Positions 45,984 to 55,338 of a stretch of DNA of 64,000 bases are shown in pieces. A program made the translations under genes and the position numbers. Within the stretch, counting starts at the first letter, position 1; every line of letters begins with the position of its first letter. The DNA is from an uncultured Actinomyces sp. (GTDB taxonomy: Bacteria > Actinomycetota > Actinomycetes > Actinomycetales > Actinomycetaceae): NCBI GenBank assembly GCA_946998115.1, contig CAMPYB010000003.1, positions 7,584 to 71,583 on the forward strand, read 5' to 3'. The notes under the pieces are model-generated. The model saw only the letters and a list, made by a program, of their open reading frames with translations. It did no database searches and had not been told where the DNA came from.

Positions 45984-48900
45984 ATGGAAAAAGATTTATC
46001 TTCAAATCATTCAATTAATTCAAAAAAATATAATCATACTCCAATATATAAAACTGCATGTGTAACTATGCTTGCGGGTGCTATGTTATTTACTAGCGGT
46101 TTAGGTACACCAGCTTTTGCTGATGGTTATGTCAGTGGCGACAATAACAATCTATATTATGGATATAAAACAGATGCTGAATATAGTGCTGTACGTTTGC
46201 TTACAGAAGTACAATTTTATGACACGCCAGAAGATGCACGAAAAGGTGATCCTGTAAAACAAAATCCTATGGGTAGGTATGTGCGTGTTCATTATTATTC
46301 AAATGATCCTGAAGATGTAAATTCTCAACCTGATAGGTGGGCTCTTCGTCCTTCATGGTGGTTTGGAGTGCCGAAGGGGTTAGAAAATGTACAACACATT
46401 AAGCTTGTCAGAAAAGAACGTGTAACGCATAGTGGTGGCGTACAAGTTAAGCATCCTGAAGTCGTAGGTGGTAAGGATAGACGTGGGTATACGGTAGTTA
46501 CTGCTAATGAATATGCTAAGCCTTCAGATTTTGAAAGTATTTCCCGGTACCATTATGATGCTAATGATCGTATAAATAATAAGAAGATAGCTAAAGTATG
46601 GAATGATTTAATCGGTTTTAAACATTACGATGACATGGGCGATACTAAAAAACAGTGGCCAGATTTTCAAGATAATACTCAATCAATTTTTGTAGACTGG
46701 GAATCATCAGGAACAAGATCATATGATTTTACTTATATTGCGAAAATATCTGATAAATTTGCTAATGATCGTGTAAATAATCCTCTTTACTTTACAGCAG
46801 GTATTTACCGTCCAGTAGGAAACTGGCATTATGCAACAGGTAAAGCATACTATATGCCAAAAGCATCCGATCATATTAGAGTCAATTATCCAAACCCTAC
46901 AGAAGTAATGAATCTTACACAAGTAAGTCCTGCTGAAAAAGAACAAATAATTAAAGCAATAAAAGATGTTAATAAAGGTAAAGCAGGAGCTGAAAGTGAG
47001 TTCAGTAAATATCTAAAAGAATCAGATGGTATTGTCATTAATAATGATGGTAGTGCAAAGATTACTTTTATTGATGGATCTTATATTAATATTCCATCGA
47101 AACTTCTCGTAAAGCAGGGAAAGAAATATGCAGAAAAATATAGTTCTAACCCTGTCAATAAAACTGGTGTAGTGAAAATGACAAAACTCACACCACAAGA
47201 ACGTGAAGCAGTGAAAAAAGCTATTATTGATTCAAATAAAGCAAGTGGTAAAGAAAATGAATTCTTGAAACATTTGAAGAAAAATGCTGGCGAATACAGT
47301 ATTGAGGTTGAAGAAAATGGCGATGCGCACATTTTGTTCCAAGATGATTCAAGAATGACTATTCCTTCTTCTGATTTGATTTATCAAGGTGAAACAATTG
47401 CCGATTGGGCACCTTATTGTGTACCTGATCCGATTGAAGTTGCTAATATTTCTAAATTAGAACCAGGAGAAATTACTGAAATTATAAAAGCTTTCGACAA
47501 CTCTAATAAAGATTTGCCTGTATATCAAGACGCAAAAAATGGCGATAAAAGTCCTGTAACTATAAATCCTAATGGAGATGCAGTAATAACGTGGAAAGAT
47601 GGTTCTAGCACAACAATTCCTAGTTATTTATTCTTAAAAGAAAAAGTTAAACAGGTTCCAACTCCTAAACCACCTGCAGAAACAGAAAAAGAATTTAATG
47701 TGGATTTGCCTAATAGAGCGGTAACTGTAAACTTTGATCCATTTAATACGAAACCTGAGGATCTTGAAGCAAATAGGACTCAGCTTGACAATGTTAAAAT
47801 AGCTCTAAAAAGATTAAAAGCTAAAGATGCTGAAGATAATAGTACAATTGTTCCTATTAAAGACGTGGAATTTGATTTTGTAAATGGAAAAGTTATCTTC
47901 AAAGCAGATGGATATAATGATAGAACATATCCGATGGGTATGTTCCTAAAGCAAAGAGCAGATAAACAGACACCTAAGGAAACGGAACATAATCCAGCAG
48001 GAAAAGCTGAATACAAATATAAAGTAGCTCCTGTTGAATATACAGGTAACGCACCTACCCCTCAAGATTGGCAAAAAGCTTTGAAAGCTTTCGTAAAATC
48101 GAATTATGGTGTAGATGTATCGAATGAACCAATAGTAGAAACTTATAGTTTGCCATCTACTTTTGTTCCAGTTGCTGGCACCCAAGGAATGAACGTTTAT
48201 AAGAATGGTGAAAGCAATAATGCTGGTGTAGTAACAATTGGTATTTCACCTAACCATACAGATGGAACATTGCAAGTGCTAGGTTATACACAAGGTGATA
48301 ATAATCTAAAAACTTTGTTTACTGTTCCTGCAGATCAGCTTTACAAAAAGCAAGGTGTGCAAACTGATCACACTCTTTCCGATTTGAAAGCATTAGCAAA
48401 GCAACTTGTCAAAGATAAACATAATGCTGGTGTTACAAATGAAGATTTTGAAAAATTTGGAATTGGAAGAAGTGATGATAATACGATTAACAGTATGACA
48501 GAAGACGATCTTCGAGATTTCATTAAAAAAGTTTCAGAAGCTAAACATATTGAACAAAAACGTCAATACAAGACTAATCCAGTTGAAGTTGAAGATTATG
48601 ATAATTTGTCTGTACCTGATGAATTATTCAAAAACGCTTTGAAACAATTCCTTAAAGCTAACTATGACGGTAATGTAGATGCGTTAAACATTGAAGGTGC
48701 TTCATTTGAATTTGTTACGCGGAATGGAAGCGATTGGGTAAATAATAATCCACTCACTCCAAAAGATGGTGTTTTAGGAATGAAACTTGCATCTGAAAAC
48801 AATCCGAAAGGAATTGCTAGTGCGCAACTTAATAATGACGGTGTTCGTATTGATTTCTGTGATATAGATGGAAAAGTACTTTTCAGTCTTGAGAAAGATG

Positions 48901-51305
48901 AATTGTATAAAAAAGCTCCTACACCGATTCCGCAAGATCAGTTGAATAAGATTAAAGATGAAGCTAAAAAACTAATTGATAAAAATGCTAAACTCACTGA
49001 TCAACAGAAAACTGATTTTGATAAGCGAATTACCGATGCAGACAGTATTGATAAGATTCGTGAAATATTGAAAGAAGCTAATCAGCAGGCTGATAATAAT
49101 CATGTGACTTCTGATGATATAAACAATAAGCAGAATACTGAAAAGCAAAAAGCTAAAGAAGAAGCTAAGCAAAAAGATGATAATGATTCTAATCAGAAGC
49201 AGAAGGAAGAAACAGAGAAAGAAAAAAATAAAGCTAATACTGAAATTGGTTCTTTGAATAATCTTTCTGATGAAGATAAAGAAAGAATCAAGAAAAAACT
49301 AAATGGTGAGCCTGGTAAAAATAATGGAGCACAATCACCTGAAGAAGTGCAAAAAATTCTTGATGAAGCTAAAGCAAAAGATTCAGCTAAAAAAGCTATA
49401 AAGGATTTATCTTTCATTGATCATGGTAAAGGTGAAGATGCTGATGTTTCAGATCCTAATCATAAAGAAGATGCTGCGCTTAAAGAATTATTAAATAAAA
49501 ATAAATCTAATAAAGATGATGCGCTTAATCAGCTAGAAGATATTCTGAAATCTGACACTGAATCTACACCTGAAAAGATTGCTAAGGCAGTTGAAAATCT
49601 TACACGTAAAAATGCTGAAAATATGTTGAATGCTAAACAAAATGCTAAAGTTGAACTTGGTAAATTATCACATCTTACAAAGCAACAACGCGAAGAAGCT
49701 GAAAATAAGATTAATAATGCAACTAAGCCTTCTGATGTAAAGAAAGCAATTGATGACGCAAAAACTCTAGATAAATCTAATAAAGATGAACTAGATAATA
49801 AGCGTGAAAATGATAATAAGGAGCAGGCAGATAAAGATAAGCAAGCACTTAAAGATGAAAAACAAAAAGCTAAAGAAGATTTGTTAAACATTCCAGGCTT
49901 GACTGATGAAGAAAAGAAAGCTGCTAATGAAGAAATCGATAATGCAACGCGTAAAGGTGATGCTATAGCTGTAGTGAATCGATCTAAGAAACAAAAGAAA
50001 ATTCGAGATACTCTTGCAGAAATAGCTAAACTTGAGCATTTGAATTATAATCAAAAAGCAACTTTTGAAAACATAATCAAACAAAGTGACGGTACAGATC
50101 ATCTTGATGACAGCGGTCAACCGACTGGAAAAGATGATATTGATGATGCACTTGATCAAGCATTAAAATTGAATGGTGCAATGAAACGTCTTTCTGATCT
50201 TGATAAAATCGCAAATCAGTTTAAAGAAAGCGAAAAATACAAGAACCTAGACATTAACGATGGACAGCAAAAAGCTAAAAAACAATCGTTTGATAGTGCA
50301 TTTGCTCGTACCGATGCTAATGAAAATCCAAATCAGCCTGGCGTTTTAAACAAAAAACAAGGTGACAATTTGGGTCTTGCACAAGTAAATGATTTGTATA
50401 AAGAATTGCTTGAAGCAATGAAAGCAATCGATCCAGCTGTGCAAGGTGCAGGTTTATATGTAAGTGATTTGCAAAAAGAATATGATGCTGATAATAAGCT
50501 AAAATCTGATAAGGATCCGAAGTATGAAAATGCATCTCAAGGCGTTAAAGATGCTTTTGATGAAGCTTTGAATAATGTTAAGACTCTTCTTGATGAAGTA
50601 ACAAAACCTGATGCAAATACTGATCAGCAGATTCAAGATAAGATTAATGATGCTTATGCTAAACTCGTGGAAGCACGTCAACATCTTGATGGCGTGGATA
50701 AGTCTGGTTTGAAATCTTTGATTGATGATAGTTCTACTGTTAAGAATAGTGTTGCTTATGTCAATGCTGATGTTACTAAGCAAAGAGCATATGATAAGGC
50801 TATTTCTGATGGTTCGACTGTTCTACAGAAGGCAGGTGCTAGCGAAAAAGAGGTTAAGCAAGCAATTGATGCTATCAATAATGCCAAGTCGGCTCTTGAT
50901 GGTGTTGATAAGTCTGAGCTACAAAAATCTGTTTCACAAGCAGATAAGCTAAAGTCTGATAAGGACCCGAAGTATGAGAATGCTTCTCAAAGCCTTAAAG
51001 ATGCTTTTGATAAAGCACTACAGAAAGCAACTGAAGTTTTGAATAAAAAGACAGCAACTGCAGATGAAATAAGTGACGCTTTGAGCAAATTGAATGCTGC
51101 TAAGCAAGCATTGAATGGTAAAGCTACAAGCTCATCACTTGCAGGAAAATCATCATTGTCTAAGAATGCGAAACTTGTGAAGTCTAATCGTTTCTTGGAA
51201 AACACTGGTGCTGACGTTACATCTACAGGTTTGTTTGCGTCAATGTTTGCATTAGTTGGTGCTTGGCTCGTGTCTTTGAAACGTCGCCGTAACAAGCATG
51301 AATAA
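45984..51305 (+). CDS. Giant sortase-anchored adhesin-like protein with GA-like and FIVAR-like helical repeats
   Basis: 1773 residues. The signal peptide ends near TPAFA. Residues 35-310 form a unique N-terminal domain rich in Trp and Tyr (RPSWWFGVPKG). Residues 310-980 hold repeated short modules of the pattern LTxxEREAVKKAI...DGSxxxIPSxxL. Residues 980-1420 are helical bundles resembling albumin-binding GA modules (for example AKEDLLNIPGLTDEEKKAA). Residues 1500-1710 are three FIVAR-like repeats, two of them near-identical at SDKDPKYENAS. The sorting signal is LENTG at 1738-1742, a variant of LPXTG, then a hydrophobic segment and KRRRNKHE. AAGGAA precedes the ATG. Probably binds host proteins; ligand unknown. 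Confidence 0.88.
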   Translation: MEKDLSSNHSINSKKYNHTPIYKTACVTMLAGAMLFTSGLGTPAFADGYVSGDNNNLYYGYKTDAEYSAVRLLTEVQFYDTPEDARKGDPVKQNPMGRYVRVHYYSNDPEDVNSQPDRWALRPSWWFGVPKGLENVQHIKLVRKERVTHSGGVQVKHPEVVGGKDRRGYTVVTANEYAKPSDFESISRYHYDANDRINNKKIAKVWNDLIGFKHYDDMGDTKKQWPDFQDNTQSIFVDWESSGTRSYDFTYIAKISDKFANDRVNNPLYFTAGIYRPVGNWHYATGKAYYMPKASDHIRVNYPNPTEVMNLTQVSPAEKEQIIKAIKDVNKGKAGAESEFSKYLKESDGIVINNDGSAKITFIDGSYINIPSKLLVKQGKKYAEKYSSNPVNKTGVVKMTKLTPQEREAVKKAIIDSNKASGKENEFLKHLKKNAGEYSIEVEENGDAHILFQDDSRMTIPSSDLIYQGETIADWAPYCVPDPIEVANISKLEPGEITEIIKAFDNSNKDLPVYQDAKNGDKSPVTINPNGDAVITWKDGSSTTIPSYLFLKEKVKQVPTPKPPAETEKEFNVDLPNRAVTVNFDPFNTKPEDLEANRTQLDNVKIALKRLKAKDAEDNSTIVPIKDVEFDFVNGKVIFKADGYNDRTYPMGMFLKQRADKQTPKETEHNPAGKAEYKYKVAPVEYTGNAPTPQDWQKALKAFVKSNYGVDVSNEPIVETYSLPSTFVPVAGTQGMNVYKNGESNNAGVVTIGISPNHTDGTLQVLGYTQGDNNLKTLFTVPADQLYKKQGVQTDHTLSDLKALAKQLVKDKHNAGVTNEDFEKFGIGRSDDNTINSMTEDDLRDFIKKVSEAKHIEQKRQYKTNPVEVEDYDNLSVPDELFKNALKQFLKANYDGNVDALNIEGASFEFVTRNGSDWVNNNPLTPKDGVLGMKLASENNPKGIASAQLNNDGVRIDFCDIDGKVLFSLEKDELYKKAPTPIPQDQLNKIKDEAKKLIDKNAKLTDQQKTDFDKRITDADSIDKIREILKEANQQADNNHVTSDDINNKQNTEKQKAKEEAKQKDDNDSNQKQKEETEKEKNKANTEIGSLNNLSDEDKERIKKKLNGEPGKNNGAQSPEEVQKILDEAKAKDSAKKAIKDLSFIDHGKGEDADVSDPNHKEDAALKELLNKNKSNKDDALNQLEDILKSDTESTPEKIAKAVENLTRKNAENMLNAKQNAKVELGKLSHLTKQQREEAENKINNATKPSDVKKAIDDAKTLDKSNKDELDNKRENDNKEQADKDKQALKDEKQKAKEDLLNIPGLTDEEKKAANEEIDNATRKGDAIAVVNRSKKQKKIRDTLAEIAKLEHLNYNQKATFENIIKQSDGTDHLDDSGQPTGKDDIDDALDQALKLNGAMKRLSDLDKIANQFKESEKYKNLDINDGQQKAKKQSFDSAFARTDANENPNQPGVLNKKQGDNLGLAQVNDLYKELLEAMKAIDPAVQGAGLYVSDLQKEYDADNKLKSDKDPKYENASQGVKDAFDEALNNVKTLLDEVTKPDANTDQQIQDKINDAYAKLVEARQHLDGVDKSGLKSLIDDSSTVKNSVAYVNADVTKQRAYDKAISDGSTVLQKAGASEKEVKQAIDAINNAKSALDGVDKSELQKSVSQADKLKSDKDPKYENASQSLKDAFDKALQKATEVLNKKTATADEISDALSKLNAAKQALNGKATSSSLAGKSSLSKNAKLVKSNRFLENTGADVTSTGLFASMFALVGAWLVSLKRRRNKHE

Positions 51306-51325
51306 ATAATATTGTATTTACATAA

Positions 51326-51377
51326 AATTTTGCCCTCATTTGCGCTTTTTATTGTGCTGTGGGGGCAAAATTGTTGT
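51326..51377 (+). terminator. Terminator-like hairpin after the giant surface protein
   Basis: AATTTTGCCCTCA at 51326-51338 pairs with TGGGGGCAAAATT at 51360-51372 (one G-T); the T run after it is broken (GTTGT). The rest of the 389-base gap to 51694 holds a TATACT box at 51508-51513 (a plausible -10), an ATGCC/GGCAT mini-hairpin just after it and AT-rich leader; no gene. Confidence 0.6.
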
Positions 51378-51694
51378 ATATATATTAGTGTAAAATTGTT
51401 AATTTATTTTTTGAAAACAATAATTATTGCGTTAGTGCGTGATAATTAAAACATTTAAATTAAATAAAATTTTAGTATTTTATTTTTGTTTGAAGTGGAT
51501 TTTAAATTATACTCTGTAAATGATGCCAAAGACGGCATTGAAATATCAAAAATTGAGATATCAAACTAAAATCATGCATCGTTTAATTATAAAAATATTG
51601 GAAAATATAATACTGTATATATTTCTGATATGTATTGAATACATTGCCTGATTTGTGTTTTATATATTATTTCTCTTGTAGGAGGATTGGAACT

Positions 51695-52742
51695 ATGACA
51701 TCGTCAGCATTACAAAAGGCGAAAGGATTTGCTTTCATGTTCCTCTCATCATCTCTGATGGGGGGGGGTCGGTGCATTCGCTAGATATATTGATGCACCA
51801 GGTGATTTTATAGCATTTTGGCGTTCTTTCGCTGGTTTCGTTGCTATGACAATAATTTTCCTTTTAGGTGGAAAATTTACTTTAGTCAAAGGGCAACGTT
51901 TTAGTCCAGCGATTTTCTTTTCTGGGCTTTTCTTGGGTCTATTATCGTCTTTGTATGTCATCGGAACACAATACACTACATTGGCGAATGCTTCGTTCTT
52001 AATTTATACAGGTCCAGTGTATTCTACAATTCTTGCAACAATATTTTTAAAAGAGCCTTTTAAATTATCTATGCTTGCTTCATTGGGTGCTGTTATTTTA
52101 GGCACATTATTTATTGTGGGAATTATTTCAGCTGATGGTATCGGTCTTGATCTTGACCCTAAATATACGGTTGGTAATTTGATCGCTTTGTCTTCGGGTG
52201 TTGCTTATGGGTTGTATTTATTTGTTTCGCGATTAAGGACAGATTTTGATTCTAATGTAAGAGCTTATTACAACTTTTTATTTGCTGCATTGACAATTAC
52301 GGTTATGGTTATTATTCGCTGGTCAGATCTGCATTATCCTGTTAGAGAATGGAATGGTAATACTCCAGGTGGTGTTGTTGATAGTCAACCTTGGTTATTG
52401 TCTGAGATGAGTCAGCGTTCATGGATGGTTTTGATTGGATGTGCTTTGATTACAGGTTTTGGTGCTTTCTATTTTTTGACTTTGGCTACTAAGATTTTGA
52501 TGGCAGGTGAACTTGCTACTATTTCTTATCAAGAAACAATCATGGCTTCTATTCTCGGTTTTATATTATTTTCAGAAGTTCTTACGCCTTTACAGTTCCT
52601 TGGTGGCGTTTTGATTATTGGTGGTGGTGTTTCGCAAATAATTTTGTCATTACGCAGTGCCAAAAAACCAAGACATATTAATGATAATAATTATGATGAT
52701 TTTTCTAAAGATACAGTTGTTGCAGGGAGTGAATGGAAATGA
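51695..52742 (+). CDS. EamA/DMT-family transporter, split by one base in a G9 tract (phase-OFF as sequenced)
   Basis: ATG at 51695, with AGGAGG about ten bases upstream, opens a frame that reads 29 residues and stops at TAG 51782-51784. The rest of the protein continues without stops in the +1 frame. Removing one G from the nine-G run at 51760-51768 restores a 348-residue transporter with about ten membrane segments: SSLMGGVGAFARYID joins DFIAFWRSFAG. EamA features include TLANASFLIYTGPVY and TISYQETIMASILG. The frame was evidently intact until recently, so this is a switchable or freshly mutated gene, or a base-calling error. The stop overlaps the creatininase start by ATGA. Substrate unknown; neighbours suggest a guanidino compound or amino acid. 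Confidence 0.85.
51760..51768 (+). repeat. Homopolymeric G9 tract inside a transporter gene
   Basis: Nine consecutive G in a genome of about one third G+C; no other run this long was noticed in the window. Eight G would keep the frame open. Poly-G tracts of this size are classical slipped-strand contingency loci. Confidence 0.9.
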
Positions 52743-53512
52743 GCTCTACAGTTTTAATGGAAGAAATTGATGCTTTTACTTATCGTGAAATGGTAACTAA
52801 TGGTGAAAAAATTATTATTGTTCCAGTTGGTGCAATAGAACAGCATGGTCCGCATATGCCTGTAGGTGTTGATGCAATGTTATCAAGGGCTTTATCTGTA
52901 AGTTTGGCTAAAAAAGTTAATGGTCTGGTTGCTCCAGGTATAACATTTGGTTATAAATCGCAACAGCGGTCGGGTGGTGGATATCATCTTGCTGGCGGTT
53001 TATTTATGACTGGGACGACTTTAATTAATCATGTTAAAGAGCTTGTGGTAGAACTTGCTAGTCATGGTAATCGTAAAATTGTTTTTTGTAATGGTCATTA
53101 CGAGAATTACCAATTCATGTTTGAAGGTATAGATGAAGCGTTGCGTCTTTTAAAATTGCAAGGTATTGATAATATGAAAGTTCTTTTGCTTTCGTATTGG
53201 GATTTTGTGGATGATAACACTATTGATAAGCTTTATCCTAATGGTTTTACTGGTTGGGATTTGGAACATGGTGGAGTTTTGGAAACATCTTTGATGCTTC
53301 TTTTGTATCCTGAAAAAGTTGATATGAGTAAAGTTGTAAAAGCAGACCCAGCTTCATTACCTAATTACGATATTTTACCTATACAACCTGAGCTTACTCC
53401 TGATTCAGGTTGTTTGTCTTGCGCGATTGAAGCAAGTAGTGAAAAAGGTGAGATATTGTTATCTGTAGCTTCTGATGCTATGGCCAAAGCTGTGTATAAA
53501 GAGTTCAGCTAG
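52739..53512 (+). CDS. Creatininase (creatinine amidohydrolase)
   Basis: 257 residues; interconverts creatinine and creatine. Recalled Pseudomonas creatininase metal ligands Glu34, His36, Asp45, His120 and Glu122 fall at identical numbers here when the start is ATG 52739 (GAIEQHGPHMPVGVD and CNGHYEN). GYKSQQRSGGG, LSYWDFVDD with Trp154 and GWDLEHGGVLETSLM also match, so this is much closer to true creatininase than to the broad family that includes MftE and formamide hydrolases. AGGGAG lies upstream. It overlaps the EamA stop by four bases, so expression may depend on translation of that gene. A terminator follows. Confidence 0.9.
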   Translation: MSSTVLMEEIDAFTYREMVTNGEKIIIVPVGAIEQHGPHMPVGVDAMLSRALSVSLAKKVNGLVAPGITFGYKSQQRSGGGYHLAGGLFMTGTTLINHVKELVVELASHGNRKIVFCNGHYENYQFMFEGIDEALRLLKLQGIDNMKVLLLSYWDFVDDNTIDKLYPNGFTGWDLEHGGVLETSLMLLLYPEKVDMSKVVKADPASLPNYDILPIQPELTPDSGCLSCAIEASSEKGEILLSVASDAMAKAVYKEFS

Positions 53513-53521
53513 TTAATTTTA

Positions 53522-53568
53522 TAGGCGATTTAGACACTTTTGTCTATTTCGCCTACTTTTTCTTTTTA
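53522..53568 (+). terminator. Terminator after creatininase gene
   Basis: TAGGCG at 53522-53527 pairs with CGCCTA at 53550-53555, with a second inner stem AGACA/TGTCT, then CTTTTTCTTTTT. Confidence 0.8.
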
Positions 53569-53766
53569 TAGTAGTTTATGAATGTTTATGAAAGTTGATG
53601 TGTGTTTCTTTCTATAGAACGGTTGTAATAGTTCATAAAAACTGTTGTTTTCTTTATTTTCACGTTTTATAATTTTTCGTTATTTTGTCAGTTTATATGT
53701 TATTTATTTTTGTAAAATATGTTTTATATCTTATCTAAATCTTGTCTAAACCAGTGGAAAAGTTTA

Positions 53767-53796
53767 TTGTCAATAGATTTACTATGTGCTTAATAT
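53767..53796 (+). promoter_or_regulatory. Candidate promoter of the second EamA gene
   Basis: TTGTCA at 53767-53772 and TAATAT at 53791-53796 are 18 bases apart, a fair housekeeping-type match. It would give a leader of about 130 bases before 53934. The remaining sequence of the 421-base gap shows only the terminator and AT-rich DNA. Confidence 0.4.
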
Positions 53797-53933
53797 TACA
53801 ACTTCCTTTCTTGTATATTTTATTATCTGTTTGAATATTTTTTGCATGTTAAATATAATTTAGGTGTTGTATGGTGTTTATTGGCTTTAACGCCGTACAG
53901 TTAATATTGTTTTTTATAAAGATAGGCTTTATT

Positions 53934-54935
53934 ATGAGCACAAATACTTCATCCGAGTATATTATGAATAAAAAGCTCGGTGCTATATCGATGCTTATTT
54001 CTGCTACTGGTATGGGTCTAGTAGGTACATTTTCACGTTTGACAACATCAGAGTTAACTGATGAATATAAGTCAGTTATTGGTTCATTCTTAGCTTTTGG
54101 TCGTATGACATTGGCATTCATATTTTTCCTTGTTTTGCTATTTATAACAAAGAAATATGGATTGTTCCGTAAGACAAAGTTGTCATGGTCAATTGTTCTT
54201 GGCGGTGTTTGCATTGGTTTGTCCCTAGGATGCTACGTGTCGTCAACGTTGATGACTTCAATTGCTAACGCTGTGTTCTTGATCTACACTGGTCCTTTGT
54301 TCTGTGCTATTTTGTCAATTGTTATACGTAAGGATAGGGCTTCAGCTCTTAGCTATCTATTCTTCCTATGTGTGTTCGTAGGTATGCTTTTGACAATTGG
54401 TATTATCAATTTTGATAATGGATCATTGAGCTTTGGCTTGGATTTGGGTAATAACCCAGAATTCCCTCAGAAACCACTTGGTGACTTGCTAGGTTTGCTA
54501 TCTGGTGTATTCTACGGTCTTGCTATGTTCTTCTATGGATATCGTAAAGATGTTGATTCTGTTGTACGTGGTGTTTGGAACTTCTTCTGGGCAGCAGTAG
54601 CAACATTGTGCATGTCTATTGTATTGAGGCCATGGGGTGGTGTTGCAACATTCAAAGCTAACCACTGGTTCTGGGCATTTGGCTTGTTCATTTTCTGCGG
54701 TGTTATCGCACTTGGATTCTTGATTGTTGCTGGTCGTAACCTACCTGCTATTGAATACACAACTATTTCCTACTGGGAGACAGTCGTCGGCGTGTTCTTA
54801 GGTTATGTTGTATGGCATGAAGCTCTTACTGTTACAACAGCCATAGGTGGTTTGCTAGTTATTATCGGTGGACTAAGCCCAGTGTTCTTGGAATTCTTCA
54901 AGAAAGATAAGTCAGCAAAAGTAGCTGCAGAATAA
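53934..54935 (+). CDS. EamA/DMT-family transporter (intact)
   Basis: 333 residues with ten predicted membrane segments in two EamA halves: MTSIANAVFLIYTGPLF in the first and IEYTTISYWETVVGVFLGYV in the second, the same positions as in the broken copy at 51695. The two proteins are clearly related paralogues (both with ANAxFLIYTGP and TISYxET). ATG 53934 is preferred over an upstream frame start that would add a hydrophobic leader. Codon use is more adapted (TTC, TTG, ACA, GGT) than in the split copy, suggesting higher expression. Substrate unknown; a metabolite carrier for the guanidino/arginine pathway is inferred from context. Confidence 0.85.
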   Translation: MSTNTSSEYIMNKKLGAISMLISATGMGLVGTFSRLTTSELTDEYKSVIGSFLAFGRMTLAFIFFLVLLFITKKYGLFRKTKLSWSIVLGGVCIGLSLGCYVSSTLMTSIANAVFLIYTGPLFCAILSIVIRKDRASALSYLFFLCVFVGMLLTIGIINFDNGSLSFGLDLGNNPEFPQKPLGDLLGLLSGVFYGLAMFFYGYRKDVDSVVRGVWNFFWAAVATLCMSIVLRPWGGVATFKANHWFWAFGLFIFCGVIALGFLIVAGRNLPAIEYTTISYWETVVGVFLGYVVWHEALTVTTAIGGLLVIIGGLSPVFLEFFKKDKSAKVAAE

Positions 54936-54970
54936 TCTATAGATATGTAAATTAAACATATAGAAATATA

Positions 54971-55010
54971 ATTGGGAAACTTACGTAAGTATGTTTCCCA
55001 ATTTCTTTTA
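54971..55010 (+). terminator. Terminator after second EamA gene
   Basis: ATTGGGAAAC at 54971-54980 pairs perfectly with GTTTCCCAAT at 54993-55002; the loop contains the palindrome ACTTACGTAAGT. TTCTTTTA follows. The rest of the gap to 55338 is AT-rich with no gene or motif I can support. Confidence 0.85.
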
Positions 55011-55338
55011 ATGTAAATTTAAAAATTCATTTATAGAATTAAAACTTATGTAATATGTGCAGGAAAAGTATAAAAATAAAATGTAATCTGTAAAAAGTAG
55101 AAAAGCCTGAAAATAAAATTATTTATTAGTGTATTATTTATATAAAAATTGAATATAGTATAGTGTGAATATATGTAAATAAGACTAAGTTTATGATAGA
55201 ACACAAATTAAATATGTAATTTTATTGGGATAAAATAATTTTTAATATTGTAACTGATGGAATAGAAAAATGGTATTATTTAATACTGAATTATAGTTTT
55301 GTGGACTATGATAATTATTTTGAATATTGGGAGAAATA

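Noticed and set aside
51520..51545. Small ATGCC/GGCAT hairpin as a guanidine-II riboswitch hairpin
   Set aside because: The loop is not ACGR and there is no second hairpin.
51846..52742. Annotating the EamA gene as starting at ATG 51846
   Set aside because: That loses the first membrane segment and ignores the good ribosome site and start at 51695; the frame is joined by a one-base change in the G tract.
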